Source: an uncultured Prevotellaceae bacterium
GTDB taxonomy: Bacteria; Bacteroidota; Bacteroidia; Bacteroidales; Bacteroidaceae
Assembly: GCA_902792685.1 (NCBI GenBank)
Contig: CADBAP010000005.1
Location: 13,528 to 77,527 of the forward strand
Direction of reading: 5' to 3'
Length of the DNA: 64,000 nt
Below are positions 57,215 to 64,000 of the stretch, piece after piece (position 1 is the stretch's first letter; each line of letters opens with the position of its first letter). The translations under genes and the position numbers were made by a program. The notes beneath the pieces are model-generated. The model was given only the letters and a program-made list of their open reading frames with translations. It was not told the DNA's origin and did not search any database.

Positions 57215-58354
57215 ATGTCCAACACTTTTGGAAACATATTCAAACTGACCACCTTTGGCGAAAGTCACGGTGAAGCCATCGGAGGTGTGATCGACGGTAT
57301 GCCTGCCGGCATTGAAGTCAACATGGACTTCATCCAACAGGAACTCAACCGCCGCCGGCCTGGACAGAGTGCTATTACGACAGCGCGCAAAGAAGCCGAC
57401 CAGGTAGAAATCCTGTCTGGCGTGTTTGAAGGGAAAACAACAGGCACCCCTATCGGCTTTATGGTCAGAAACACCAACCAGCATTCGCAGGACTACGAGA
57501 ATATGCGCTGTCTGTTCCGTCCGTCACATGCCGACTACACCTATTATAATAAGTATGGCATCAGGGACCATCGTGGCGGCGGACGTACATCGGCACGTAT
57601 CACCATCAGCCGTGTGGTAGCTGGTGCGTTTGCGAAACTGGCACTGCAACAGGTCGGCATCACTATTCAGGCATACACTTCACAGGTGGGCAACATCAAA
57701 CTGAAAGGTTCCTATCAGGACTACGACCTCACCCAGACAGAGAGCAATGCCGTACGCTGTCCTGACGAGAAAACAGCACAGCAAATGGAACAGCTGATCC
57801 TGCAGGTAAAGGAAGAAGGCGACACCATCGGCGGCATCATCAGCTGTGTGGTGAAAGGATGTCCTGTAGGACTGGGAGAGCCGGAATTCGGAAAGCTGCA
57901 TGCCCAATTGGGACAGGCGATGCTGAGCATCAACGCCGTCAAAGGCTTTGAATATGGAGCTGGTTTCGAGGGTGTTACACAACGAGGCAGCGAACAAAAT
58001 GATGTATTCATACCATCACCCAACACCCAACACCCAACACCCAACACAAGTTCCTCCCCTCACAGGGGAGGTCAGGAGGGGTCTTTCAAAACCCTCACCA
58101 ATAACAGTGGAGGTATTCAGGGCGGCATCAGCAACGGTGAAGATATTTACTTCCGTGTGGCATTCAAACCCGTTGCCACCATCCTGCAAGAACAAAAAAC
58201 TGTTGACCAGGAAGGCAATCCCACCACGCTGAAAGCTCGCGGACGACACGATCCGTGTGTTTTACCTCGCGCCGTACCTGTTGTGGAAGCAATGGCAGCG
58301 ATGGTGATTTTGGATCATTTTATGCTGAAAAATGCTTCAAAATTGAATATTTAG
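57215..58354 (+). CDS. aroC: Chorismate synthase with an in-frame repeat insertion
   Basis: 379 aa. Family motifs in order: [19 protein letters not shown] at 13-31, [15 protein letters not shown] near 46-60, [20 protein letters not shown] near 118-137, [14 protein letters not shown] near 238, and [20 protein letters not shown] near 344. It makes chorismate with reduced FMN. Between EYGAGFEGV and [10 protein letters not shown] residues about 269-290 ([20 protein letters not shown]) come from a heptamer repeat and palindrome and replace a surface loop; flanking motifs are intact, so the enzyme is probably active. The aromatic operon at 25-34 kb uses its product. Confidence 0.94.
   Translation: MSNTFGNIFKLTTFGESHGEAIGGVIDGMPAGIEVNMDFIQQELNRRRPGQSAITTARKEADQVEILSGVFEGKTTGTPIGFMVRNTNQHSQDYENMRCLFRPSHADYTYYNKYGIRDHRGGGRTSARITISRVVAGAFAKLALQQVGITIQAYTSQVGNIKLKGSYQDYDLTQTESNAVRCPDEKTAQQMEQLILQVKEEGDTIGGIISCVVKGCPVGLGEPEFGKLHAQLGQAMLSINAVKGFEYGAGFEGVTQRGSEQNDVFIPSPNTQHPTPNTSSSPHRGGQEGSFKTLTNNSGGIQGGISNGEDIYFRVAFKPVATILQEQKTVDQEGNPTTLKARGRHDPCVLPRAVPVVEAMAAMVILDHFMLKNASKLNI
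58013..58080. repeat. Heptamer repeat plus palindrome inside aroC
   Basis: ACCCAAC units (58013..58048) followed by TCCCCTCACAGGGGAGG. The pair matches the intergenic pair at 58542..58605, 460 bp away. Confidence 0.85.
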
Positions 58355-58429
58355 CACATAAAAATCAAAAAAAATGCACTAAATAATAAAAAAATCACAA
58401 AAAGTCACTTGTATATAAAAGAAAATTCG

Positions 58430-58437
58430 TATATTTG
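58430..58437 (+). promoter_or_regulatory. -7 box of a candidate small RNA
   Basis: TATATTTG followed by CA, with no coding gene downstream on this strand. Confidence 0.6.
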
Positions 58438-58440
58438 CAC

Positions 58441-58541
58441 ACGATGAAAGTTCAGGGTTTGTGAAAATCCCTTTCATTTAGTTAAGTCTAGTTTAGTTTT
58501 TGTGTTGGTTGAGGGCTACCCTTTGGTAGCCCTCATTTTTT
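58441..58541 (+). ncRNA. Candidate small RNA of about 100 nt
   Basis: A consensus -7 box is followed by a stem (ATGAAAG...CTTTCAT around AGGGTTTGTGAAAATCCCT), a single-stranded U-rich stretch, and a strong terminator (GAGGGCTACC, 4-nt loop, GGTAGCCCTC, then T tract; 58511..58541). It lies between aroC (ending 58354) and the convergent pyrD. Only a six-codon frame is present, so a regulatory RNA is more likely than a peptide. The family is not recognised. Confidence 0.6.
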
Positions 58542-58605
58542 ATCCAACACCCATCACCCAACACCCATTTCTCCCTCCCTAAAGGGAGGGGACGGGGTGG
58601 GGCTC
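58542..58605. repeat. Heptamer repeat plus palindrome after pyrD
   Basis: CCAACACCCATCACCCAACA units, then CTCCCTCCCTAAAGGGAGGG with a GGGGTGGGG flank. Confidence 0.8.
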
Positions 58606-58606
58606 T

Positions 58607-59512
58607 CTATAGACATCCGATAATTTCTGTTACAGAACGACAACCATGAGCATCCAACCAGGCATTGATACCATCGCGAACCTTGATGGTAACAGCGGGA
58701 TCAACGAAGTTGGCTGTACCGATTTCTATCGCTGTGGCACCAGCCATCAGGAACTCAATCGCATCTTCTGCCGTACTGATGCCGCCCAGTCCCACCACAG
58801 GTATCTTCACAGCTTTCGCCACTTGCCACACCATACGAAGGGCAACAGGTTTGACACAAGGACCGCTCAGTCCGCCTGTACCAATACTCAACTTCGGCTT
58901 TCTGCGCTCGATATCTATCGCCATTCCCATCAGCGTATTGATAAGCGATACGCTGTCGGCACCTGCAGCTTCACAGGCAAGCGCAATATCAGCGATATTT
59001 GTCACATTGGGCGACAACTTCACAATCAGCGTTTTGTGATAACGTTCGCGTACAGCCTTCACGACACTGGCAGCCCCTTCACACGTGACACCAAACGCCA
59101 TTCCTCCCTGACGCACATTGGGACAGGAGATGTTCAGTTCGATGGCAGGAATGTGTTCCAGGGCATCGATGCGTGCAGCACACTCTGCATAATCGTCTAA
59201 CGACGAGCCACTTACGTTCACAATAACATTTGTATCAAGGTCTTTCAGCTGCGGATAGATGTGTTCGCAGAAATAATCTACGCCTTTGTTTTGCAATCCC
59301 ACGCAGTTCAACATACCCTGAGCGGTTTCCACCATACGGGGATAATCATTGCCCTCACGCGCGCGCAGCGTCGTACCTTTTACTATAAAGCCGCCAAGAC
59401 CGTCCAACGGAATGAAATCAGCAAACTCCAATCCATACCCAAACGTTCCCGATGCGGTCAACACAGGGTTCTTCAACTGCAAGTTATTTATCTTTACATG
59501 TAAATCTGCCAT
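58607..59512 (-). CDS. pyrD: Dihydroorotate dehydrogenase B, catalytic subunit
   Basis: 301 aa, full length. [18 protein letters not shown] near 14-31, [15 protein letters not shown] near 41, the catalytic-loop [16 protein letters not shown] near 127 with Cys as general base (class 1B), [14 protein letters not shown] near 163 and the FMN-phosphate site [20 protein letters not shown] near 238. It oxidises dihydroorotate in pyrimidine synthesis with electrons passed to PyrK, encoded directly upstream (gap 70 bp with a palindrome repeat). Confidence 0.95.
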   Translation of the reverse strand: MADLHVKINNLQLKNPVLTASGTFGYGLEFADFIPLDGLGGFIVKGTTLRAREGNDYPRMVETAQGMLNCVGLQNKGVDYFCEHIYPQLKDLDTNVIVNVSGSSLDDYAECAARIDALEHIPAIELNISCPNVRQGGMAFGVTCEGAASVVKAVRERYHKTLIVKLSPNVTNIADIALACEAAGADSVSLINTLMGMAIDIERRKPKLSIGTGGLSGPCVKPVALRMVWQVAKAVKIPVVGLGGISTAEDAIEFLMAGATAIEIGTANFVDPAVTIKVRDGINAWLDAHGCRSVTEIIGCL

Positions 59513-59543
59513 ATCGCTTTCTTTTTTCTTTACCTATTCTCTC

Positions 59544-59578
59544 TCCTTCTCCCTCCCCTTGGGAGGATTGGGATAGGG
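59544..59578. repeat. G/C-rich palindrome between pyrK and pyrD
   Basis: CTCCCTCCCCTTGGGAGGAT, same class as 63512..63548. Confidence 0.8.
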
Positions 59579-59582
59579 TCTT

Positions 59583-60353
59583 CTACCACATCAACTTCTT
59601 TGTATCAAACACCGGTCCTTCTTTGCAGACACAAAGATTGCCTTCTGTTGTCTTCTCCACACAACAAAGACAGGCACCCAAACCACATGCCATCAGGTTC
59701 TCCAAGGAGGCTTCACAAGGGATATTCAACAGTTTCGCACATTTGGCAACTGCTACCATCATAGGCTTGGGACCACAGGTGCTTATGCGGTCGAAATGCT
59801 CACACTGAAGAATCGAATGATTTGTCACAAAGCCTTTCTCACCCGCAGAACCATCTTCTGTCGTCACATAGACAGTTCCTACTGCGCGGAAAGCATCCAA
59901 CTGCAACAAATCAGCTGCAGAACGGGCACCCAGCAGGAAGACAGGCTCTGCACCCTGTTTTCTGATCTGCTGACCGAAATACAGCAGGGGAGCAACACCT
60001 ACGCCGCCACCAACCAACAGAATTCGTTCGCCTGCCTTTGTAGGCATCGTGAAACTATTGCCCAATGGCAGCACACAGTTCAACGTTTCACCAGGCTGAA
60101 GGCAAGCCAACTGACGGGTACCATCGCCCACAGCTGCTACAAGAAGCCATAATTCGTTGGCGTTGTCATCTACATAATGAATAGAAATCGGGCGACGTAA
60201 ATAGGTGGTGGGAGAACCGTCAACCCGAACTTCCACAAACTGACCGGGGAGCATGGGGGGAAGAGGACGCTCATCGGTGAGCTTGATGAGCACATAACGC
60301 TCATGTACCTTTACTATTGACCTCACGGTGAGGTCGAGGATATACTTTTTCAT
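59583..60353 (-). CDS. pyrK: Dihydroorotate dehydrogenase B, electron-transfer subunit
   Basis: 256 aa from ATG at 60353 (MKKYILDLTVRSI); the longer frame begins upstream of the promoter box at 60386. FAD site LRRPISIHYVDDN near 54, NAD site ILLVGGGVGVAPLLYFGQQI near 108, and a [2Fe-2S] cluster region near 218-240 (CGLGACLCCVEKTTEGNLCV, then CKEGPVF). It passes electrons from PyrD to NAD+. Co-transcribed with pyrD. Confidence 0.94.
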   Translation of the reverse strand: MKKYILDLTVRSIVKVHERYVLIKLTDERPLPPMLPGQFVEVRVDGSPTTYLRRPISIHYVDDNANELWLLVAAVGDGTRQLACLQPGETLNCVLPLGNSFTMPTKAGERILLVGGGVGVAPLLYFGQQIRKQGAEPVFLLGARSAADLLQLDAFRAVGTVYVTTEDGSAGEKGFVTNHSILQCEHFDRISTCGPKPMMVAVAKCAKLLNIPCEASLENLMACGLGACLCCVEKTTEGNLCVCKEGPVFDTKKLMW

Positions 60354-60385
60354 CTGATTAAAACAGCAACTGGAATAATACCATA

Positions 60386-60393
60386 CAAAAGTA
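60386..60393 (-). promoter_or_regulatory. -7 box of pyrK-pyrD
   Basis: TACTTTTG on the minus strand, 32 bp upstream of the ATG. Confidence 0.55.
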
Positions 60394-60502
60394 CATAAAA
60401 AAAGGCTAACCACAAAAGGAAAGCCTATAATTTATGATAAATTCGGTTTTTGACGTCATTCATCAGTCGAAAATGCAGAAATGATATCCGTCACAAGGCC
60501 GT

Positions 60503-60967
60503 TTATTTCTTCGGAACAAATGATTCGTAGGTCAAATCATCGTAAAAAACACGTATTTCCGTAATGGTTCGCTTTGGTTTGTCAAGATATTTCACCTCAT
60601 TTTTGACAATCTTTTTGGGTGTATAATTTACATCCTGTTGTATGACCCCATCAGAACTACGCTGAGGTAGGGGATGAGCATCATCATCAAAGTTGAACGA
60701 TGGCTCATCAACCACATCCTGACTGTTTGCTGTCTGGGTATCTGATGAGAAATTGGTGTCTTTGAACATAGCACCATGACCATAAAGAATCCACTCAAGG
60801 TTGAGGGTAGGGAACTTTTTCCGGATAGCATCAACGGTCGTTAAGGTGGGTTTTGTTCTTCCATTGAAGATGCTGCTCAATGATGCAGGGGAGATACCAA
60901 TCAGATCAGAGAAGGTCTGTTGGGTCATGTGCTGGGTCTCCATGAGATGTTTAATCCTATCTTTCAT
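60503..60967 (-). CDS. XRE-family helix-turn-helix protein
   Basis: 154 aa from ATG at 60967 (MKDRIKHLMETQHMTQQTFS). The helix-turn-helix spans about 3-62 (FSDLIGISPASLSSIFNGRT, LTTVDAIRKKFPTLNLEWIL), followed by YGHGAMF, which is typical of phage-repressor-like XRE proteins of Bacteroidetes. The C-terminal 75 residues are polar and end in a basic strand (KRTITEIRVFYDDLTYESF). It is not next to a prophage. A TACCTTTG box lies at 61087..61094, giving a long leader of about 115 nt. Confidence 0.82.
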   Translation of the reverse strand: MKDRIKHLMETQHMTQQTFSDLIGISPASLSSIFNGRTKPTLTTVDAIRKKFPTLNLEWILYGHGAMFKDTNFSSDTQTANSQDVVDEPSFNFDDDAHPLPQRSSDGVIQQDVNYTPKKIVKNEVKYLDKPKRTITEIRVFYDDLTYESFVPKK

Positions 60968-61905
60968 AAAATCAAAATATGTCAATTACAAAATCATTTT
61001 TTACAAATTCAGCCTCTTATAGAGAGGGGTATTTCTGCATGCCAAGTCCCGAAAAAGGGTAAAATGGTCACTTTTCTAAGATTTTACAAAGGTAAAGCAA
61101 AAAAATAAACTATACAAATTTCTAAAGGAGAATTTTACGATTAAAATCTAATATTCGCAAACTAAAAGTTTAAAGTTCAAAATTCTAAAACTTGAAGATT
61201 CATGTTTGAAAACGAAAAGATGAATTTAGAATGCAAAACCCTAAATCAGTAAATATCGAACCATTTTACATAAAAATCTGAGTATTATCAGACTGTTACG
61301 TACAACGGGGAGTCTTTTGGTAAGAAATATGCAGTTTGCAGTTACACAGGGTGTCAATATTTGCAATAACACAACATAATTTTTGTCTATTTTGCTAATT
61401 ATTAGCACGTTACAAGTTTAAATGCTGGGGCGTATAAATATGCATCGCGCGCTGGCGGGTTGTTGTTTTAAATTTGTGAATGTATATTCGGCTTTATGCT
61501 ATTCAGTTTTAAGTATTAAAATTTATGCTTTTAAATAATGAATAATCGATTTTGTTTTGTGTATTTGTCCCTTTCGTTTAGCTTTCTAAAACGCAAACGA
61601 TTGTGAATAATAAATCTGCTTTCGCTGAAATTTCGAAATTCGCGCGTATTTGAAGTATTTCTGAACAAGCGATGGAATGCTTAAAAATATTGAAGTTTTG
61701 AAGGCCTTATTTTGAGCTAATCCCCCACTGTCACAGCACTTTAGGGCAAAAAATCGTGTACGGAAAAAAATCAATTCTAGACAAAAATAGGGCTATTTTG
61801 GCACTTTTGGGGAGGTTTTTTGAGCTTTCTCAGGAAAGAAAAACAATCCAAACGATGAGTAAAGGAGTCGGAAACGGGTGATTATTTTTCTGGAGTGTCA
61901 GAATT
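60968..61905. other. AT-rich gap of about 940 bp without a recognised gene
   Basis: Apart from the promoter box at 61087..61094 for the XRE gene I see no credible coding frame, tRNA, or strong hairpin. A stretch at 61140-61260 has loosely repeated AATTCTAAA/AAACTTGAA words. A GC-richer island at 61423-61456 (TGGGGCGTATAAATATGCAT, then CGCGCGCTGGCGGG) stands out but has no recognised structure. Confidence 0.6.
61087..61094 (-). promoter_or_regulatory. -7 box of the XRE gene
   Basis: TACCTTTG on the minus strand. Confidence 0.5.
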
Positions 61906-62931
61906 CTAATGCAAGATAAAAAAGATGAGTTCTTTCATCAGATCGCCTGCGCTGGTGTTCGGATTATCCAATCCTTTGCTTTTTGCGTCAATTTCACGGA
62001 TCTTGGAGATGATATCGAGCGTTTTCCTGGGAGAATAGTATCTCATACCCGTCAAATAGTCTTTTGCACCCCATGCAGACTTGAGATCCAGCGCGTCAGC
62101 AATGTCATTTTCGTTCCGTTTTTGGGGCGCATAATGGGCAATCATCAGATTTTGGAAGAAAGTGAAGAGCATCGGGAGTAAAGCATAGATAGAACCGGCT
62201 TTGGGGTTGCTGTCAAAATATTTCACTATCTGGTTTGCTTTGAACACATTTTTGCTCACAATTGCGTTTTTGAGTTCAAATGGATTGAAGTCTTTGCTCA
62301 CGCCAATTTGTTCCTCCACAATCTCTGGCGTCACTCTCCTATCCGTCTTTCCAGCAAACGAAACAAGCACCTTATCCAGTTCCGAAGTCAGTCGGCTCAA
62401 ATCAGAGCCAATATGGTCGGCAATCATCTGTGAAGCCTTCTGATCAATCGTTGCCTGGTGCTGTTTCAGGTAGTTTTCGATGAAATTAGGCAACTCAAAT
62501 TCGCGCATCTTCTTGCTTTCAAACACGACGCCCACAGATGCAGCCAATGAAACAACCGCTTTTCGACCGTCAATTTTGCCGTTTTTATGGCACCACACCA
62601 AGATGGTTGATTCGACGGGCGCTTTCAGGTACTTTTCCAACGCATCCAACGAGCGGATATTCTGCGCTTCTTTCACGATAACTACCTGATATTCGGCCAT
62701 CATGGGGTATCTGCGCGCCATATCAGCCACCTGAACAGCTGTTGTATCGGCACCAAAAACAATCGTCTGGTTGAAGTCTCGCTCCTCTGGTGACAGCACA
62801 TTTTCAGCAATATAGTCCGCAATCTGGTCGATATAATACGCTTCCTCACCCATTAATATATAAATAGGTGAAAACTTGCGTGCCTTCAAATCGGCCATAA
62901 TTGCTTGAAATGTTGCTCCTTTTGTTGCCAC
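61906..62931 (-). CDS. holA: DNA polymerase III subunit delta
   Basis: 341 aa, full length. FSPIYILMGEEAYYIDQIAD near 18-37 is the start of the ATPase-like domain; VVIVKEAQNIRSLDALEKYL near 82, HIGSDLSRLTSELDKVLVSF near 172, and the C-terminal YYSPRKTLDIISKIREIDAK match HolA, the clamp-loader subunit that opens the sliding clamp. The Walker A is degenerate, as normal for delta. Divergent from the HSDR_N gene, with overlapping -7 boxes at 62948..62967. Confidence 0.92.
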   Translation of the reverse strand: MATKGATFQAIMADLKARKFSPIYILMGEEAYYIDQIADYIAENVLSPEERDFNQTIVFGADTTAVQVADMARRYPMMAEYQVVIVKEAQNIRSLDALEKYLKAPVESTILVWCHKNGKIDGRKAVVSLAASVGVVFESKKMREFELPNFIENYLKQHQATIDQKASQMIADHIGSDLSRLTSELDKVLVSFAGKTDRRVTPEIVEEQIGVSKDFNPFELKNAIVSKNVFKANQIVKYFDSNPKAGSIYALLPMLFTFFQNLMIAHYAPQKRNENDIADALDLKSAWGAKDYLTGMRYYSPRKTLDIISKIREIDAKSKGLDNPNTSAGDLMKELIFFILH

Positions 62932-62947
62932 TTTCGGAAATTTGTGT

Positions 62948-62967
62948 TACTTTTGCATGCAAATTTA
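62948..62967. promoter_or_regulatory. Back-to-back divergent -7 boxes of holA and the HSDR_N gene
   Basis: TACTTTTG on the plus strand (62948..62955) and TAAATTTG on the minus strand (62960..62967) are separated by 4 bp and form a TTTTGCATGCAAA palindrome. The two promoters must exclude each other at least partly. Confidence 0.6.
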
Positions 62968-63034
62968 GACAAAATTCTCGAATTATCAGCCGATAGTTCC
63001 AAGAAATCTCATTTCGAGGACAGAAAGTTTTAAA

Positions 63035-63484
63035 ATGACGCCCTTAAACCTGCCGCCATACGAAATCAAGATACGCGAATCAGAAGGAAAGCGCATGATT
63101 TTCGACATGCTCCGTCGGAAATACGTTGCGCTGACCCCAGAGGAATGGGTGCGCCAGCATTTTGTACACTATCTCATCGACCACAAGCACTACCCTGCTA
63201 CCCTTCTCGCCAACGAGGTGAAGCTGCAGGTTGGCAATAAAGTATTACGTGCCGACACCGTATTGTACAACCAACAGTTACAGCCTCGGATCATTGTTGA
63301 ATACAAGGCTCCAAACATTGCGATTACGCAGAAAGTGTTCGACCAGATTAGCGTCTATAACCTACTGTTGAAAGTCGATTATCTGATTGTCTCCAACGGC
63401 ATCAACCACTATGTTTGTCAAATGGATTACGAACATCAAAAATATGTATTCTTGGAAGACATCCCCGACTACCAAAATGTCTGA
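63035..63484 (+). CDS. HSDR_N-type nuclease-fold protein
   Basis: 149 aa. LTPEEWVRQHFVHYLIDHKH near 33-52 and NEVKLQVGNKVLRADTVLYN followed by IIVEYKAPNIAI near 80-100 match the N-terminal domain of type I restriction R subunits. The PD-(D/E)xK core is visible as RADTVLY and EYKAP. It stands alone, without methylase or helicase genes, next to holA, an arrangement found in many Bacteroidetes. A repair or replication-linked nuclease is possible; restriction is not implied. Confidence 0.85.
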   Translation: MTPLNLPPYEIKIRESEGKRMIFDMLRRKYVALTPEEWVRQHFVHYLIDHKHYPATLLANEVKLQVGNKVLRADTVLYNQQLQPRIIVEYKAPNIAITQKVFDQISVYNLLLKVDYLIVSNGINHYVCQMDYEHQKYVFLEDIPDYQNV

Positions 63485-63489
63485 CAAAA

Positions 63490-63548
63490 TTCCTTCAACC
63501 TTCAACCATCAACGACCTCCCTCCCCTTGGGAGGGTTGGGGTGGGGGT
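63490..63548. repeat. Heptamer repeat plus palindrome between the HSDR_N and M64 genes
   Basis: CCTTCAA/CCTTCAA/CCATCAA units followed by CTCCCTCCCCTTGGGAGGGT and a TGGGGTGGGGG flank. Confidence 0.85.
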
Positions 63549-63550
63549 CG

Positions 63551-64000
63551 CTATTTCTCCGTATAGAAATCGATGAGTCGCGTAATCGCATCACGACACA
63601 CTTGACAGAATTCCGGATTTTCGTTCGTGCGCATCCTACAATCCTGTAATCCGCGATACACGCCTTTCAAGGAATAGCCAGCACCTTCATACACCCCGAT
63701 TTTCTTCATATCTGACGAGGGTTTGGTGGGAATTTCAGTACCTTTTTTGATCAGATGTTCCCATTTTCCATGAAAATCAGTGAGCGTAGTGATATTGGGT
63801 TCCCAAGGCTCCACATCGTGCGGATACATCGGAATATCCTCTTCCTCGTAGGCATATTCGTCTGCCAATCCAGCAAAAGAATGACCGAATTCATGCACCA
63901 CAACCGGTTTAAACAACGGATGATGCGCCATCGCGAGGTTATAGGAGTTCAAGATGCCTCCTCCACCATAGTTTTCTGTATTCACCAGGATGACGATGTG
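63551..64000 (-). CDS. Peptidase M64 (IgA peptidase-like) family, C-terminal part
   Basis: 150 codons are visible; the gene continues past the window edge (the frame reads HIVILVNTENYGGGG at the start). Zinc metallopeptidase motif VVVHEFGHSFAGLADEYAY (HExxH with a downstream Asp/Glu), then ITTLTDFHGKWEHLI, YEGAGYSLKGVYRG and CRMRTNENPEFCQVC match the M64 family, secreted enzymes of gut Bacteroidales. Signal peptide and pro-part lie outside the window. Confidence 0.88.
   Translation of the reverse strand, partial: HIVILVNTENYGGGGILNSYNLAMAHHPLFKPVVVHEFGHSFAGLADEYAYEEEDIPMYPHDVEPWEPNITTLTDFHGKWEHLIKKGTEIPTKPSSDMKKIGVYEGAGYSLKGVYRGLQDCRMRTNENPEFCQVCRDAITRLIDFYTEK

Noticed and set aside
61586..61774. 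62-codon frame in the large gap before holA
   Set aside because: Low-complexity and AT-driven, without a start context or any recognisable motif.

Overview
The window is chromosomal DNA from a member of the Bacteroidales, most probably Prevotella/Segatella or a close relative. Three things point there: promoters of the Bacteroidetes type (a TAnnTTTG -7 box, often followed by CA) precede most transcription units; many proteins belong to Bacteroidales families (DUF6078, FISUMP-like secreted proteins, outer-membrane beta-barrels with carboxypeptidase-regulatory plugs, M64 peptidase, VapE/DUF3874); and starts rarely carry a Shine-Dalgarno sequence. The genus is an inference. No rRNA, tRNA, CRISPR array, integrase or transposase was recognised.

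Region 1 (1-7.4 kb, minus strand) looks like an accessory/defence patch: a FISUMP-like secreted protein, small unknown genes, two TIR-domain proteins (one joined to a kinase N-lobe, one with a coiled coil and membrane anchor), a nucleoside deoxyribosyltransferase-like protein, a five-pass membrane protein and a HigBA toxin-antitoxin pair. A 115-bp direct duplication and an 87-bp promoter-region repeat lie here. Region 2 (7.47-10.27 kb) is a compact module, DUF6078 plus a VapE-type helicase/primase-like protein, bounded by two inverted 88-bp repeats that are themselves hairpins. Region 3 (10.4-25.4 kb) starts with a BASS-family transporter, followed by an eight-gene minus-strand operon: RyR-domain protein, FHA-TM-trypsin-like protease, kinase C-lobe-like protein, secreted protein, secreted TPR-CHAT protease, secreted protein, membrane Rossmann-RyR protein and PrsW-like intramembrane protease. 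A divergent pair faces it: a DUF4062-like-TM-PstS-like protein and a secreted histidine phosphatase. I think this two-sided, membrane-spanning signalling and proteolysis locus is the best candidate for an undescribed system.

Region 4 (25.4-34.2 kb) is the phenylalanine/tyrosine operon pheA, aminotransferase, DAHP synthase-chorismate mutase and tyrA, with a 1446-aa C-A-T-R nonribosomal peptide synthetase between the last two. It begins with a short leader peptide in which nine of 21 residues are Phe or Tyr, followed by complementary antiterminator and terminator stems. The NRPS therefore appears to be controlled by aromatic amino-acid supply. Region 5 (34.3-50.3 kb) holds an Lrp regulator, metY, a LuxR-type regulator, an outer-membrane receptor beside a membrane LytTR regulator, a UGSC-family protein, a LiaF-like protein, tcdA, a secreted esterase, a rhodanese/metallo-beta-lactamase lipoprotein, an SDR and cysK. 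Three promoters here share a 42-bp element. Region 6 (50.3-64 kb) is mostly housekeeping: a cytidylate-kinase-like protein, a secreted hydrolase, a K+ channel, an S8 peptidase, a SlyD-like FKBP, aroC, a candidate small RNA, pyrD/pyrK, an XRE regulator, holA, an HSDR_N protein and an M64 peptidase.

Two kinds of short repeat run through the whole window: degenerate 7- or 8-bp tandem repeats, and G/C-rich palindromes (CCCTCCC...GGGAGGG type). They fill the gaps inside operons and also occur, in frame, inside at least five coding regions (CHAT, RyR, NRPS, aroC, tcdA).
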